Of a stretch of 64,000 bases of DNA, positions 36,498 through 47,209 are shown one piece after another. The stretch lies in assembly GCA_000708835.1 (NCBI GenBank), contig DF237174.1, positions 1-64,000 on the forward strand. The letters are read 5' to 3'. A model generated the notes under the pieces. The model searched no databases. It was not told where the DNA came from and saw only the letters and a program-made list of their open reading frames with translations. Source of the DNA: Klebsormidium nitens. Its lineage: Eukaryota > Streptophyta > Klebsormidiophyceae > Klebsormidiales > Klebsormidiaceae. Position numbers and translations under genes: made by a program. Position 1 is the first letter of the stretch, and every line of letters starts with the position of its first letter.

Positions 36498-39400
36498 TCA
36501 AAGTTCCACGTGGACACTCGGCTCCACCGGAGCCTCCAAGCTTTGCGGGGCGGAGAGCTGACGTGTCGCGTTCACGGTCCCTCTAAACACCATCTGCGCG
36601 AAGCGGGCCATGCCTAGCCGTCTGCTAACCACCCAAAAGCAAGCCAAGAGGAACAAGGTGCAGCCCAGCCAGATGATTATCCTGCACACGGAAAGGTCTG
36701 ATACCGGTTAGAACCTAGTCAAGGTAACCGGATTGATGTGGTCAAGCCACTTCAAGACTGCGTTGCCAGTACTCTGTCATCAAACATGGGCAATGGCGTT
36801 CTGTGTCCCGGCGACATCGAAGCACTCCCCAATACTTGCACCATCGTCGCATTTTCACGGTTGCCACACGTCCCTTTCGAATGGCCTCCCGTTCTTTACA
36901 GGGCTAAAGATTGGCCCAGGCGAAGATCACACCTTTAGAGTAACTTGGGTGGGAAAAAACTGACCGGTCGAGCGTGCCCTGGGACTCCAGTTGAGAAAGC
37001 AGTCTCCGGGTGGAGGAGAAAAGGGACCGCTGCCCCGTGAACTCTTCCTCCGCTTTCTTGAGCGTGCTGCCGGACTCCACTGCAGCCGGACATAATCGAT
37101 GGGATTAGGGCCATACGAGATGCTACAAGAGTGAAGTGCGTATGATTTGACGCTACCTCGGGGCAATACACCGAGATTTTACCTCGACGTTTTTGGGAGG
37201 TGCCTGAGCGCGATTTGCAACCTCAAACGAGACTCGAAACATTTTTGCAACTGACTTATCTCGGAGTTAAAAGTGGTCCTCACAAGCGGACGCCTCCAGC
37301 GAAAGTCGGTGGTATGGGAAGTTTCAAACGACCGCGTTTTGATTACAAACAGAGAAGAGGATTGAGGCCCCACTTCTATTGTATTTTTTGGCGGGCTGGA
37401 AAGTGGGACTACATGATGCAGACGAGGTCGGCCTTGTGGTGGGTCCAATGCCATTTTCAGCAGATGGCAGGTTGTCGAGCAACTGGAGACGCCACACAAG
37501 TTGGATTGAAAGAGCTAGAAAAGAAACTCAAGCGATCCACCGCTTCCCCACCGATCCAACTCAACCAAACATCGCGGTCGTTTTCGATTGCAGTCGCTGC
37601 AGAAGTCCACCTCAGAATCACGACCAGTATGCAACACTTTCACTCCATGCTCCGCGGATTCCGACCGCTCTTTCAGTCTTCAGTCCGTGCCCTCACAGAA
37701 TTTTGCTTCTGCTCCAAAGCTCAGAGGGGCGCACGGACAGACAGCTGCAATACCGTCGTACAACAACGAACTCAAACCCAAATCTGGAAACAAAAACTAC
37801 ACCCAGAGACAGGATTTTCGAGACTCACCCATGGTGGCGAGCGTGCTGGTTTGGTGTTCGACTTCCTGGGCCATAAGCTGCCGCGTGCGCCGTAAGCTCT
37901 CGGTCACGCTCTCAGACGAAAAGGCTAGGTCCGCTTGCGTCCTGCACAAGGAGCACGAAGCGCTGAAAGATTTGTCAACTGCAAATTCTTCATTGAAGAG
38001 CGTAAGAACAAGTTGAAACGGATTGAGGGGAGTCTTTTCCTGTTGGGCGCTGGAGTTGTTCGAAGTAGGGGCCCCACGTGCCAAGCGGGTGGGATGTTCA
38101 GGTTTTGGCATGAAATGAAGGGGAATACGATAGCAGACGCCATGAACAACTTGACGAGGCACGTGATTTCTCTAGTAACAGAATGTATGTACACTCTAAG
38201 CAGTGGGAGCGGTTGCAAGGGATCGAAGCCTGCAGTCACGATAGTATTTTCGGCCCTCGAGTCGGATGCATAAGTTGTGGTTGACTCGAGAATCTAGGGA
38301 GGTTAAGCAGCAGACAACTTCAACAGCTTGATAAGAAGGTTGGGCTTACTGCAATTCTTTTCGTCTTTGTGCCGCCTTCTCGCCCCCAGCAAACAGCAGC
38401 TCCCTCTGCAGAAGACAATCAGCATGTTGACGTCAAAAGCAACTTCAAACCGCGCCGGAGCCAGATGTAATTTAAGCAGAGGACGAAATCATTCTGGAAC
38501 CACGAAATACTTTCAGGAACTTTCCCTTGACAAGCCCCAACAAGCATACACGATTTGCGTTTCAAAACGATGTTGGTGTTTTGCGAAGTATTATGCTCCG
38601 GGTGGGGTCTCGTCAAACAATTCGAAGCATGTCTCACACGATTGGTTAGATCCCTTGCTCCTGATGGAAGCCAAATCCGAGCCCAGTGCAACTTTGCTTC
38701 ACTTGCTTCCAACATGTGATGAAAGTTAGACATTGCTGCGTTCGCTTTGACAAGAACAGTCTATACCGGACTATAAGTGCCAGACTGTTACGAAGGAGGT
38801 CAACTCGTTCTGAAGCCAGCTCACACCCACCTCCTCCCTTGCGGCCTTCTCCAGGTTCGCCTTTGCCGCCAGGTTTGCTTCCCTTAGAGACACTCGCAAT
38901 CTGCAGGAAAACAATAGGGGAAAATTGCGTAAAGCAACAAAAACAAAGGTGGTGGTATATTTTGCACAGGTGGACTCCAGCTCCAGCTTTGTATCTTAGA
39001 AGCAAAAGGACACTTTCATTGAAGTCAGATATGCTCGAAGTACGAGAAGGTTCGCCTGGAACAAGAAGAACATATCCCCTTTTCCCAGAAAGGGCAGGAT
39101 TTCCAGATGCACATATGAGAATTACTTTTCGGTAGTAGGTACACATTGCCCCCCCTGACTTGACTTACCTATCATGCTCCTTCTTGTATTCAACGGCCTT
39201 TTGGGTAAGCTGCTCCGCCTCTGATTCACTGCAATCAGAAAGATGTGTTGTTCAAAGATATGTGGCCTGCACAAGAGGCTGGAAGTTTGAACATAATAAT
39301 TCGGGGCAGAACATATTACAAAGCTGAGAAATGCAAGGGTCGTCACTAAGTGGGGCTGCCAACAGGTGGCCGCTAACGTAGAAAGGAGCTCCAAAAACTT

Positions 39401-39856
39401 CGAAAACCTTCGTTTGTTACACCCACCACTTTCTACGCACAGTGCTGCTTTCGTCGTGACTGAGTCTTTTATGAATGCAAACAGTGGCAAGCATTAGAGA
39501 CTTCAGCATCGGAGTTTGAATCCACAATTTTACTAGCCAGCCAGCTAGTCAGTGCTTTTCAACATAGACAACAAACTTCAACCTCAAGAGCTGCAAGAGG
39601 CATATAACCTGTAAGAGACTCAGCTCTTCCACGCTCACCTATCTACTTCTTCAGCCAGGATTTCCAGGTCCCGTGTTTTGCTCCTCATTGCTGCCATGTT
39701 ATCCTGCACTTTTGCATTCTGCCGCGAAAGCTTGTTCCCCTTCTCTGCTGAAGCTGCAATCCGCGCCACTTCCTCCTTTGACTCTACAAGCAAAGCGTTA
39801 AGCTCTGCCAACAATTGCTCCGTCTCTGAAGAGGGGTCGCCGGTGCTGGAAGCCAT
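36498..39856 (-). CDS. SEC20: SEC20-type Qb-SNARE
   Basis: Seven minus-strand exons: 39639-39856, 39169-39228, 38831-38900, 38350-38405, 37829-37941, 36965-37079 and 36498-36681; phases agree; 271 residues. Start is the ATG at 39856; the frame is open further upstream (encoding a hydrophobic stretch) but has no ATG. Plant SEC20 hallmarks: SLREANLAAKANLEKAAREERELLF, then the SNARE-like segment SSESVTESLRRTRQLMAQEVE-QTSTLATM, GSTLKKAEEEFTGQRSLFSSTRRLL, and one C-terminal membrane helix (IIIWLGCTLFLLACFWVVS, residues 212-230) followed by RRLG. SEC20 acts with Ufe1/Syntaxin-18, Use1 and Sec22 in Golgi-to-ER retrograde fusion, tethered by Dsl1/NRZ. Oddity: a lumenal tail of about 41 residues that ends HVEL, recalling the HDEL end of yeast Sec20. 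Confidence 0.92.
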
Positions 39857-40659
39857 CGCAGCTTTGCTGGGGCAATCTACGCAATTGCCCGAGCGGCGCT
39901 CCTGAAACCCAAGTGTGATGACAAACAAAGCCAGCAAAGAGGTCACGACAATGGCCAACGGCTTCTGGGTCAGGCTTCCACCCAAATGGCTTAGCAATGC
40001 TGGTAGCGCCTTTGCCTTTGCCAATTGCAACTTCAACTTCAAGTTGTCTGCTCGGAAGCCTGGGAAGGCGGGGCCCTCGAGCTGTCTTCACATGCAGTGA
40101 CGAGCCAATGTATACTTGGCAAAATGCACAAAAATTTTATTAATCTTCGACCTATCCTGTACAGGGCCTTTCCAGCTAAAGAACACGGCTCATACTTGTG
40201 TGCACACCGGGGCAAAGCATGTCGATTCTAAACCATGGATTGTGATTGCGCACGGCCTTGCTGCGAGCTCTGAGACTTCCATAAATTTCTCGATTTCGTG
40301 CAATGCTGCCTGCCCGGATGCATTGATGTAAGGCTTGAGGCTTGAAGTTGAGCACTGAGCAGTGCTTTCTTTGCTGGGGAACCTTGCAAGCGAATGTCAG
40401 CATGCTGGCTCTTGCCTAGTCGCAGATGTGAGGTGGTGCGGCTAGGGCAGACTGATGCTGGGAAAAGGGAGTGAGGTTTTGATGTCTTAATAGTTGATGT
40501 CAGTGGGGCTTCATACAACGCGCAACTGGTGGACTCATCCGCGACGGTGCTGCCAAATAAGCAGAAGTGGGCTGCCTTTATACGCTTTGACATCTGGAAC
40601 GTGGACATCATATTGATGTCGAGCAGCATCATTGATTGGGAGCTTCAGATAACAAGAGA
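39857..40659. promoter_or_regulatory. Divergent intergenic region, SEC20 / LCMT
   Basis: About 800 bases between the two starts. A minus-strand frame continuing upstream of the SEC20 ATG encodes a hydrophobic segment (near 39900-40000) but needs a non-ATG start, so I treat it as 5' UTR. No other gene is visible. Confidence 0.45.
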
Positions 40660-43600
40660 ATGAGTCGCTCAGGAGCTAGGAGTGCTTTGAGAATAGAGTC
40701 TGTGCTGGCCTTGAGGAGACAGGAAACACACCCCGGTCAGGTCACATTACATTCTTCTTTAACGACCACAGGCCTTCAAAGAAAACTCCTATGCAGAACA
40801 AGGGCAAAGTGCCGCCTATTAAGTAGTCAAGTTACGAGTTTTTCAGCCGGTCAGATCATTTGCGACAGGCCAGGCCCTTTCAGTGGGGAAGCCCTTAAGA
40901 AGTGCAACTTCGTAAGATTTACTCCTTGGCGAACTGGAAAAGTGACTGCACATTCAACAGGAGAAGAGGTGGAAGGGGCTTCCAACCAAAAGAAGCTGGT
41001 GGAAGGGGCTTTGAACCAGAAGAAGCTGAGTCACGAATGGATCCGAGCAGAAAGGGTGTTGCAACAGCAGGCGGAAGAGAGCCGGCGACCAGGTGAGCTA
41101 AGAGGTTTCTGTGAGGTGATGAGTGCTGATGACTATGTTAATCTGGGGCTTGATGAGATTGTATGTTGTTACGCCTCTGGCTCAATCCAACTGAATTTCG
41201 AACGGGGGGTTGTAATTGCCAAGACTGGACAGTCTATATTTCACATATGGGCTTGTGAAGCTTGCCTCAGAATCTGCTCGTGGCTTGATAAGGACACAGG
41301 CAGGCCTGTGTTATGGCCAGAGTGCCTGATACGAATGTGAAGGGATTGAGACTGTTTGCTTCAAGTCAGCCTCGACGAATTCGTTCCTTTGCACCAGAAT
41401 CGTATGGAAGGCTAGTCAATCGGAGAATCTTGCAGATTGACTTGTATGGTTGCATGCAGATGCCCTGTATCAAGATACCATAGCCGGGCCACTGCTGGAA
41501 GCACGTGGGCCGAGGCTAGAGGGTCGAGAAAGCGTCGGCGCTCTCCGATCGGAAGAGCAAATGGCGAATGCTCTGGCTACCCGTTACGTTGATGACACAC
41601 TGCTGGCGACAGTGGAAAACGAAGCTCTCAACGTGAAGCAGGCAAGGGAATGCTTCTGTAGACATGCTCTTCGTTGAACGTGATGCTTCTTTGATGCTTC
41701 CAGTTATATCGTGCACTGAAAGACAGGTTTCGCGACTGAAAATTCGAAAGGTTATATCGTGCACTGAAAGACAGGTTTCGCAACTGAAATTTCGAAAAGG
41801 AGTCCACTGGAATGCACTGTAAGAAACTGACGTAGTCATTCTTCGGATAGGTGAAAGTTCCTCTTTGCTGTTATGCCTTCTTTATAGGCAGCCCCGAATT
41901 TAAACGCGCCTTGGAGTAACCACGGAGCAATTCCTTCTGACACATCCGACTCATCATCATCTATCACAAAATACTCGAACCCTCAGCGCAGATGCTACTT
42001 GAGAAACAACATACTATGTCTACTTCCTGATTGCAGGTTGTTTTCCTGTCGAGCGGAGCCGAGACGCGGCCCTACCGGTTGCGTTGGCCTGCCAGCACTG
42101 TTTTCTTCGAAGTGGCGCCCGCTGCCGCCCTGTCCCAAGCTCAGGCGCTTGCTAAAGGTGAGCCATTGATATGTTTCGGTTCCCGAGATTAAGTCGCTCG
42201 AGTCGTGCAAATGCCTTCGTTTGATGCTAGTAGTTGATGCCACGAATCCTTCGTTTGAGGATTTGTGTAGCACTCTTGAACCTTGTGCAACCACAAGCGA
42301 ACGTCGCCAGCAACCACCTCCCATGTCGGCAAGTCGGGGTCTGTTTACTTACGCCATTTCTGTCGCCAGGCCGAGTCGTAATCCAGATTAGCACCGTCGT
42401 ACATCAGGAAAGGCCTTCAGCCTTTATGTCAAAGCTGCCAAACGTATCAATCAACTTCCTGAGACAGTCTTGGTGACTGTTTCGAGCGACTTTCGACGAA
42501 CAATCTCTGCAGTTTGTCGGCGCGAAGTCTGCGCGTCCTCTAAAGCTGTGCAGAAGTATGGCCACGGGCTGAAAAGACTTTCTGGTCGCGATTGAGGCAA
42601 CAGCGCGCCTGAATGACCTCTCTTTTTTGACTGCCACAACTTTCGCTCCTTCTTCTAGGGCAGCCGCTGGTGTGAGTGTCCCACGGGGCACGTCAAAGTA
42701 TGACACAAAAGAATAGAACTACCGAGTGCCTCCAATGCAACAGCACATTCAAACGATTTCAGTCCAATGACGAGTCCAATCTTGTTTCCTTTTTGCTAGG
42801 GCAGCCGCTGGTGTGAATGTCCCCCGGGGTAGAATGCTAGTACGAGTAGAGGCGGACTGGGAGGCCGGGGGCGAGCACTGGGCCAAGCAGCTGACGAGGA
42901 GAGCGTACCAGGGGACGAAGCCGAGCGTGTGGGTCCTGCAGGTTGGTTAAGCTTAACCGTCGGCCCTAAAGATGTGAGGTGAGGTCGAGTTTCGATGGTT
43001 GGATTATGCAGGGGAAAAGAAGCTGATTTTTTATTTATATTGTGAATTGTGGGATCGTTTGCGTAGTCCGCAAAGCCTTGCTTTCACGGATGGCAGCAAG
43101 CACATGCGGGAGCTTCTACACTTAGACTTTCTGCTTTTCGGATGTTGTTCTTCTTGGCAGTTTTCCAAAGAGGCAATTTATAGCGCCATCGATTCAGTAC
43201 GAAATGCCGTCTGAATTGCTCAGCATCTCAGCGAGAAGCCGTCTGTCGTTGCAATGATGCCGGCCAGTTTGACAGTGAGCATCCTGCCACAAAGCGTCGA
43301 CGAGCACGCCGAAGGCCAACTGAGATGGCTGTCGACAAAGCCTTATCCGCATCCATTGTTATGTTAGGCCCCTCGTTCGACCTGCTGTCAGGTGGCGGTC
43401 TTCAACATTTTGCTTCCAGCAGAACTCTGTGTGTATCATGCTGGAACCTTGTCGCTTATCTTGAAAGGTTTAAGCCCTTTTCAATTCTCATTCGAATCAC
43501 CACAACTGTCAAGTCGAAGGGAGGTTCTGTACGGCAAAAGGAGGTCGAAGATAATGCACCTAAAGCCGACTTTCATGTCCGGGTCTCTGTCTGCTTTCAG

Positions 43601-43972
43601 GGCTGTGACGTTTCGCCGAGCGCTCTCCTCGACTTGCTTCTTGACATCGGTGATCTGGCACACGCGCACGCCATTTTGGTAGGACAGCTGCCCACGTCAG
43701 CACTCCCCTCAGACAAGGAGCGGAGTCCTGAGGCAGTTGCATCCCGACTTTTCGCCGAGCACGGATTCTCCTTCGAGGTGATAGATCGGCAAAAACTTGC
43801 CGAGCAGTATGCGGTAGACGCGTCAGAAGGTGGGCAGGATTATACCGGGCATATGTTATTTGAGGCGGTGCAGCGGCGGTTGTCGCAAGCGCAGCTCGAG
43901 GCGCTTCAACCGCAGATTGAAAACATGGAAGAGGATCGTGACGGGGAAGAAGGATTCGAGGACCTTTGGTAG
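40660..43972 (+). CDS. LCMT-family SAM-dependent methyltransferase
   Basis: Five exons: 40660-41092, 41460-41641, 42037-42157, 42805-42941 and 43601-43972; phases 1, 0, 1 and 0; 414 residues. Residues 1-145 are unconserved and basic, perhaps a transit peptide, with an 11-residue tandem repeat. The catalytic part follows the leucine carboxyl methyltransferase-like pattern: PDALYQDTIAGPLLEARG, ATRYVDDTLLATV, motif I VVFLSSGAETRPYRLRWP, FFEVAPAAALSQAQALAK, a DW-like strand (LVRVEADWEAGGEHW) and KPSVWVLQGCDVSPSALLDLL, ending with EHGFSFEVI. The family O-methylates carboxyl or small-molecule groups, and the substrate is unknown. Motif I is degenerate (SSGAETR against the usual GAGLDTR), so SAM binding is in doubt. 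Intron 2 has a GC donor. A duplicated acceptor for exon 4 lies at 42645-42690. Confidence 0.8.
41703..41799 (+). repeat. 48-base tandem duplication
   Basis: Two near-identical units (41703-41750 and 41751-41799), each starting GTTATATCGTGCACTGAAAG, follow shortly after the GC donor of LCMT intron 2. They differ at about three positions. Confidence 0.85.
42645..42690 (+). repeat. Duplicated splice acceptor of LCMT exon 4
   Basis: This stretch repeats the pyrimidine tract, CTAGGGCAG acceptor and first bases of exon 4 (42785-42830): both read CTAGGGCAGCCGCTGGTGTG, then RTGTCCCMCGGGG. Spliced in, the upstream copy would give AGVSVPRG and then a stop within about 18 codons. It is a decoy or remnant exon start. 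Confidence 0.75.
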
Positions 43973-44856
43973 GCGAATGCATCATGTTATGGTTCAAAAT
44001 GCGATGCTTCGAAATTTGGCGGCAGGCTGAATTAATAGTGGACAGCGCAATTTGGAGATCCGCCTAATTGCAAATGTGAAGTTGGGGCAAGATTCATGTC
44101 GTTGTTACACAGCACTAAAAGAATAAAGCGCGTGGATTAGCTGGTAAGGGAAGTTCAAGCTGCAATCTGCCGCGAATGTGGGAACTTGAAATACGCTGCT
44201 ATCCGACATGTTTTATTGAGCTAGGAAATCTCAACCCTCACTTAATCAATTTATCTGGGCAGCATCCTTTAAACATCAAGCGTAACCATGCACTTGCAGC
44301 ATCCGATTTAAGCCTTAAGAGTATATGTCAATCGCACTTAGAGCAGCTAGAGCAAAACATGAGCTAGGTTCGAGCTTTCAGGCAGTATAAGGGCGTTCAC
44401 TGGCAGGCCAAGCACTACGTAGATGAGGCTTTGGGTCGGATTGCAGGACCTGCATCATGATCGTCGATATGCAATGATGTGCATCATTACTCCATGTATA
44501 TTTGCAGACTAGTTGCTGTACGTACAGCTCTTGCACATGACAAATTATTCAACGTGCAGGGTCAAATTACATGTGCAGTCACGTACATATCATAGAAGTT
44601 TATTGTAGATTCAGGCACATGGCACAGGGGCTCAGCGGCTGGCTCCTCAAATGCCATCATTGCAGATAAATGCCACATAATCAATCAAACTACGCGTGCT
44701 TCCGCAAAGCGCCAGATCATTGCCATATGTCAGATCGAATTTTGGAATCAAATCGTTGGATTTGTTCAATCGACCTTAATGTCTGAACAGCCTCGGCCCT
44801 ATGCAAACTTCCGTTATTGACTGTCAACTCTAGTCACTGATCCAGAAAATCTTCCC
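43973..44856. other. Convergent intergenic region, LCMT / F-box
   Basis: No gene is seen. AATAAAG near 44122 is a candidate poly(A) signal for the LCMT gene. The rest is AT-richer unassigned sequence. Confidence 0.5.
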
Positions 44857-46146
44857 TCAACAGAACTCCTGGAGCCAACTCTGTATTGTTGCTGGATGCC
44901 CGATCATCCGCTCCTTGATCAAGGCGGGGTTGCCTCGGCGATCCCAGCGTGGCCCAGACATTGGAGCTATCAAGTAGAACGTGAGAATCTTTGTTCCTTG
45001 GCCAACTATATTCTCCTCAACAGAGTGATCGCTACCTGATATGGCAATGTTGTTATGCAATGCCATCTCTATGCTCTTGAGATCACCGATGCAATTCGTT
45101 GGCAAGAGACTTCTTTCATTCAAAACCCAAGCAAAGTGCTTCGGAAACATCATTCTCGCTTCGCTCAAGACAAACCGCTTCAAGTCTGGACACTTATCAA
45201 GAACCCGCGAAAAGACTTCTGTTGAGTGATCGGAGTCTCTGCAGGGCCCCCCCCAGTCGATTCTACTTGGGGGGATAGTGTGGATTACAAGATGCTGGAG
45301 ACGGGGACAATTGTTTGCTATGTTTTCAAGCATGGAGTTGGGTACGGATAAGTGATACACGTCCAGGTTCAGACACTGAATACGTACAAATGCTGATTGC
45401 AGAGCTGTGGTCTTGGGAGAGAAAACCATTGATTTGCGTGTGGTGCACTGAAATCTGAAGGAGGTGAGGCTCGGAAGGTGAAGTGGAAGGCTTCTGTAGA
45501 TGGCCTCGGACCAGTCTGTGAATTTGAAGCTCACAATGTCTAGTTTGCCAAGGCAGCTTGATTCGACCCCCAGATCTGTCGTGCCTTGCACTCTACACAA
45601 GTCATCAACTGAAGATCCAGCGCCGGCTTTTCCCCCGTTGAGTGTTAAGCTTTCCAGCCCCGGGAACCACTGAGCCATGTTCAGGACACTGCCAGCGAGG
45701 TGATAAGGATAGTGCCTGCCCGGATCAACATCCAGCCGTTTGAGCGTATCTTTTGATGTCCGCAGAATGTGCCAAAACCTCTCAAGTGCTTCTCCCTCCA
45801 CAACAACCTTGACGCTGGTCCATTGAATGCTTCCCAAAGCAGGCAAAAGGCATGGTTCTGCTCCCCGGTCGACCACCAGATTACACAGCACTGGCCGTAG
45901 GCTCAATTCCTCTGCTAGGGCTATACACGCAACATCTGGTTCAGGAGGCTTCTTCTTGCCTTTCTTCAACTTGCGAAGCACCAAGGTTTGACTGCACCGC
46001 CGCACCGCATCTCGGAACGCCCTGTTCACTCTTGCAATGTCCTTCGAGGTCTGAGGGCTGTCTGCTGTGACAGCCTTCAAAACCCAGTCCACGAGTTCGG
46101 CAGGGAGAGCGTCGATGCTGGCGCTCTTCTGCTGACGCTGCGCCAT
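44857..46146 (-). CDS. Intronless F-box protein with LRR-like repeats
   Basis: A single open frame of 429 residues starts at an ATG and ends at a TGA/TAA with no intron needed. Residues about 11-60 match an F-box: IDALPAELVDWVLKAV, then ARVNRAFRDAVRRCSQTL. The rest has spaced Leu-rich segments of LRR character (FPGLESLTLNG, CLGKLDIVSFKF, LPSLTSFRFQC, CPRLQHLVIHT, CPDLKRFVL), though they are irregular. F-box proteins join SKP1-CUL1 ubiquitin ligases, and the LRR part would select the substrate, which is unknown. Lack of introns, unlike all neighbours, suggests an origin by retroposition or membership of an expanding F-box family. No poly-A tract or flanking direct repeat was noticed. Confidence 0.85.
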   Translation of the reverse strand: MAQRQQKSASIDALPAELVDWVLKAVTADSPQTSKDIARVNRAFRDAVRRCSQTLVLRKLKKGKKKPPEPDVACIALAEELSLRPVLCNLVVDRGAEPCLLPALGSIQWTSVKVVVEGEALERFWHILRTSKDTLKRLDVDPGRHYPYHLAGSVLNMAQWFPGLESLTLNGGKAGAGSSVDDLCRVQGTTDLGVESSCLGKLDIVSFKFTDWSEAIYRSLPLHLPSLTSFRFQCTTRKSMVFSPKTTALQSAFVRIQCLNLDVYHLSVPNSMLENIANNCPRLQHLVIHTIPPSRIDWGGPCRDSDHSTEVFSRVLDKCPDLKRFVLSEARMMFPKHFAWVLNERSLLPTNCIGDLKSIEMALHNNIAISGSDHSVEENIVGQGTKILTFYLIAPMSGPRWDRRGNPALIKERMIGHPATIQSWLQEFC

Positions 46147-47209
46147 TGCAACCAGTGCTCAGCTGGAAGCTGGATGCATCTTCTGCATTTGTAATCACGT
46201 TTTCGCAGATTAAAGAGCTGAGTCAGCTGGGTTAAGCGAAAAGCTCATGCAAGGGTTTGCAAATTGGCGCCCAGTGAAACGTCGGGCCTCAAGGGTGTCG
46301 CAAATGTCACGGAGGCCCGGGGTTACCCAGATCTGGGTTAGTATAACCCGTCAATGCAGAAAGAAGCAACTTTGAACTGGGTACCTACCTGTGAACGGCT
46401 TGCATGAGCAATGTTTCTGAGGTTTTCAGACTCTGAGCTGTAAAGTCATGTACAGTTGGCAACTGCGTACAACAGCTCTGGTTATACAGAGAAGCAATCA
46501 TGCAAATCGGCTAAAGTCTGGTCTTGGAGTCTTGCAATATTGCTAGAGGTGCGGCAATGCAGGCGTTTCCCGGAGTCGAGCAAAGCATGAAGTACAACCA
46601 GAAAAGTAGGCCCGGCCCAAACTACAGCCGCCCGCGCGGTGTCGTCATGTTTCAAGCATGATCATGAACGCTCTTCCAACAAGTTCATGCTGTTCTTTTT
46701 CTCGCATGCATATGCCATGAAACTCTTATGGTGGCATTGTATCTTTATTATCCTCATGACAAAATGCAGTTTTCACTGTATTCTACAATAGCTGTCAGGC
46801 CCGGCTCTGAAGCAATCCTCCCAATTTGCCTCACATGCCAGCTGCATACGTACTGGTGCGCAAACGGCAAGGTACCTGAATAGAATGATTTAATGTCGAA
46901 GTACCATTTTGCCACATGGTGGCCTCTCAACAACCCTTCCCTCCTACCATAACCTCTTCTGTGAATTGCGGGTCGTGCTTTACTAAAAGTTGCAAATGTC
47001 TACTCTACAGATCCTAAGAAGTTAGTTGTCCTTTTTATGTCGTTGCCCGCAAGTCGTCAACAAGGTGGGATGACTGTCAGCTCTACAGGTTACGACTTGG
47101 CACGAAGCATTGAAGCTTCAAAAGGCGTGCACTGTAATCGAAGAAGCTTTTGACCACGCAGCATCTACAACCTTTTCAGGAGGAGACTCTGCATTATCCA
47201 ATGACGGTT
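46147..47209. promoter_or_regulatory. Upstream region of the F-box gene
   Basis: This is the 5' flank of the F-box gene and the 3' flank of the NHA gene, both on the minus strand. It is AT-rich with no recognised gene or repeat. Confidence 0.45.

Noticed and set aside
37200-37895. 231-codon plus-strand frame
   Set aside because: It overlaps SEC20 exon and intron sequence on the opposite strand and shows no domain.
39857-40042. Hydrophobic N-terminal extension of SEC20
   Set aside because: It needs a TTG start, and SEC20 proteins have no N-terminal membrane helix.
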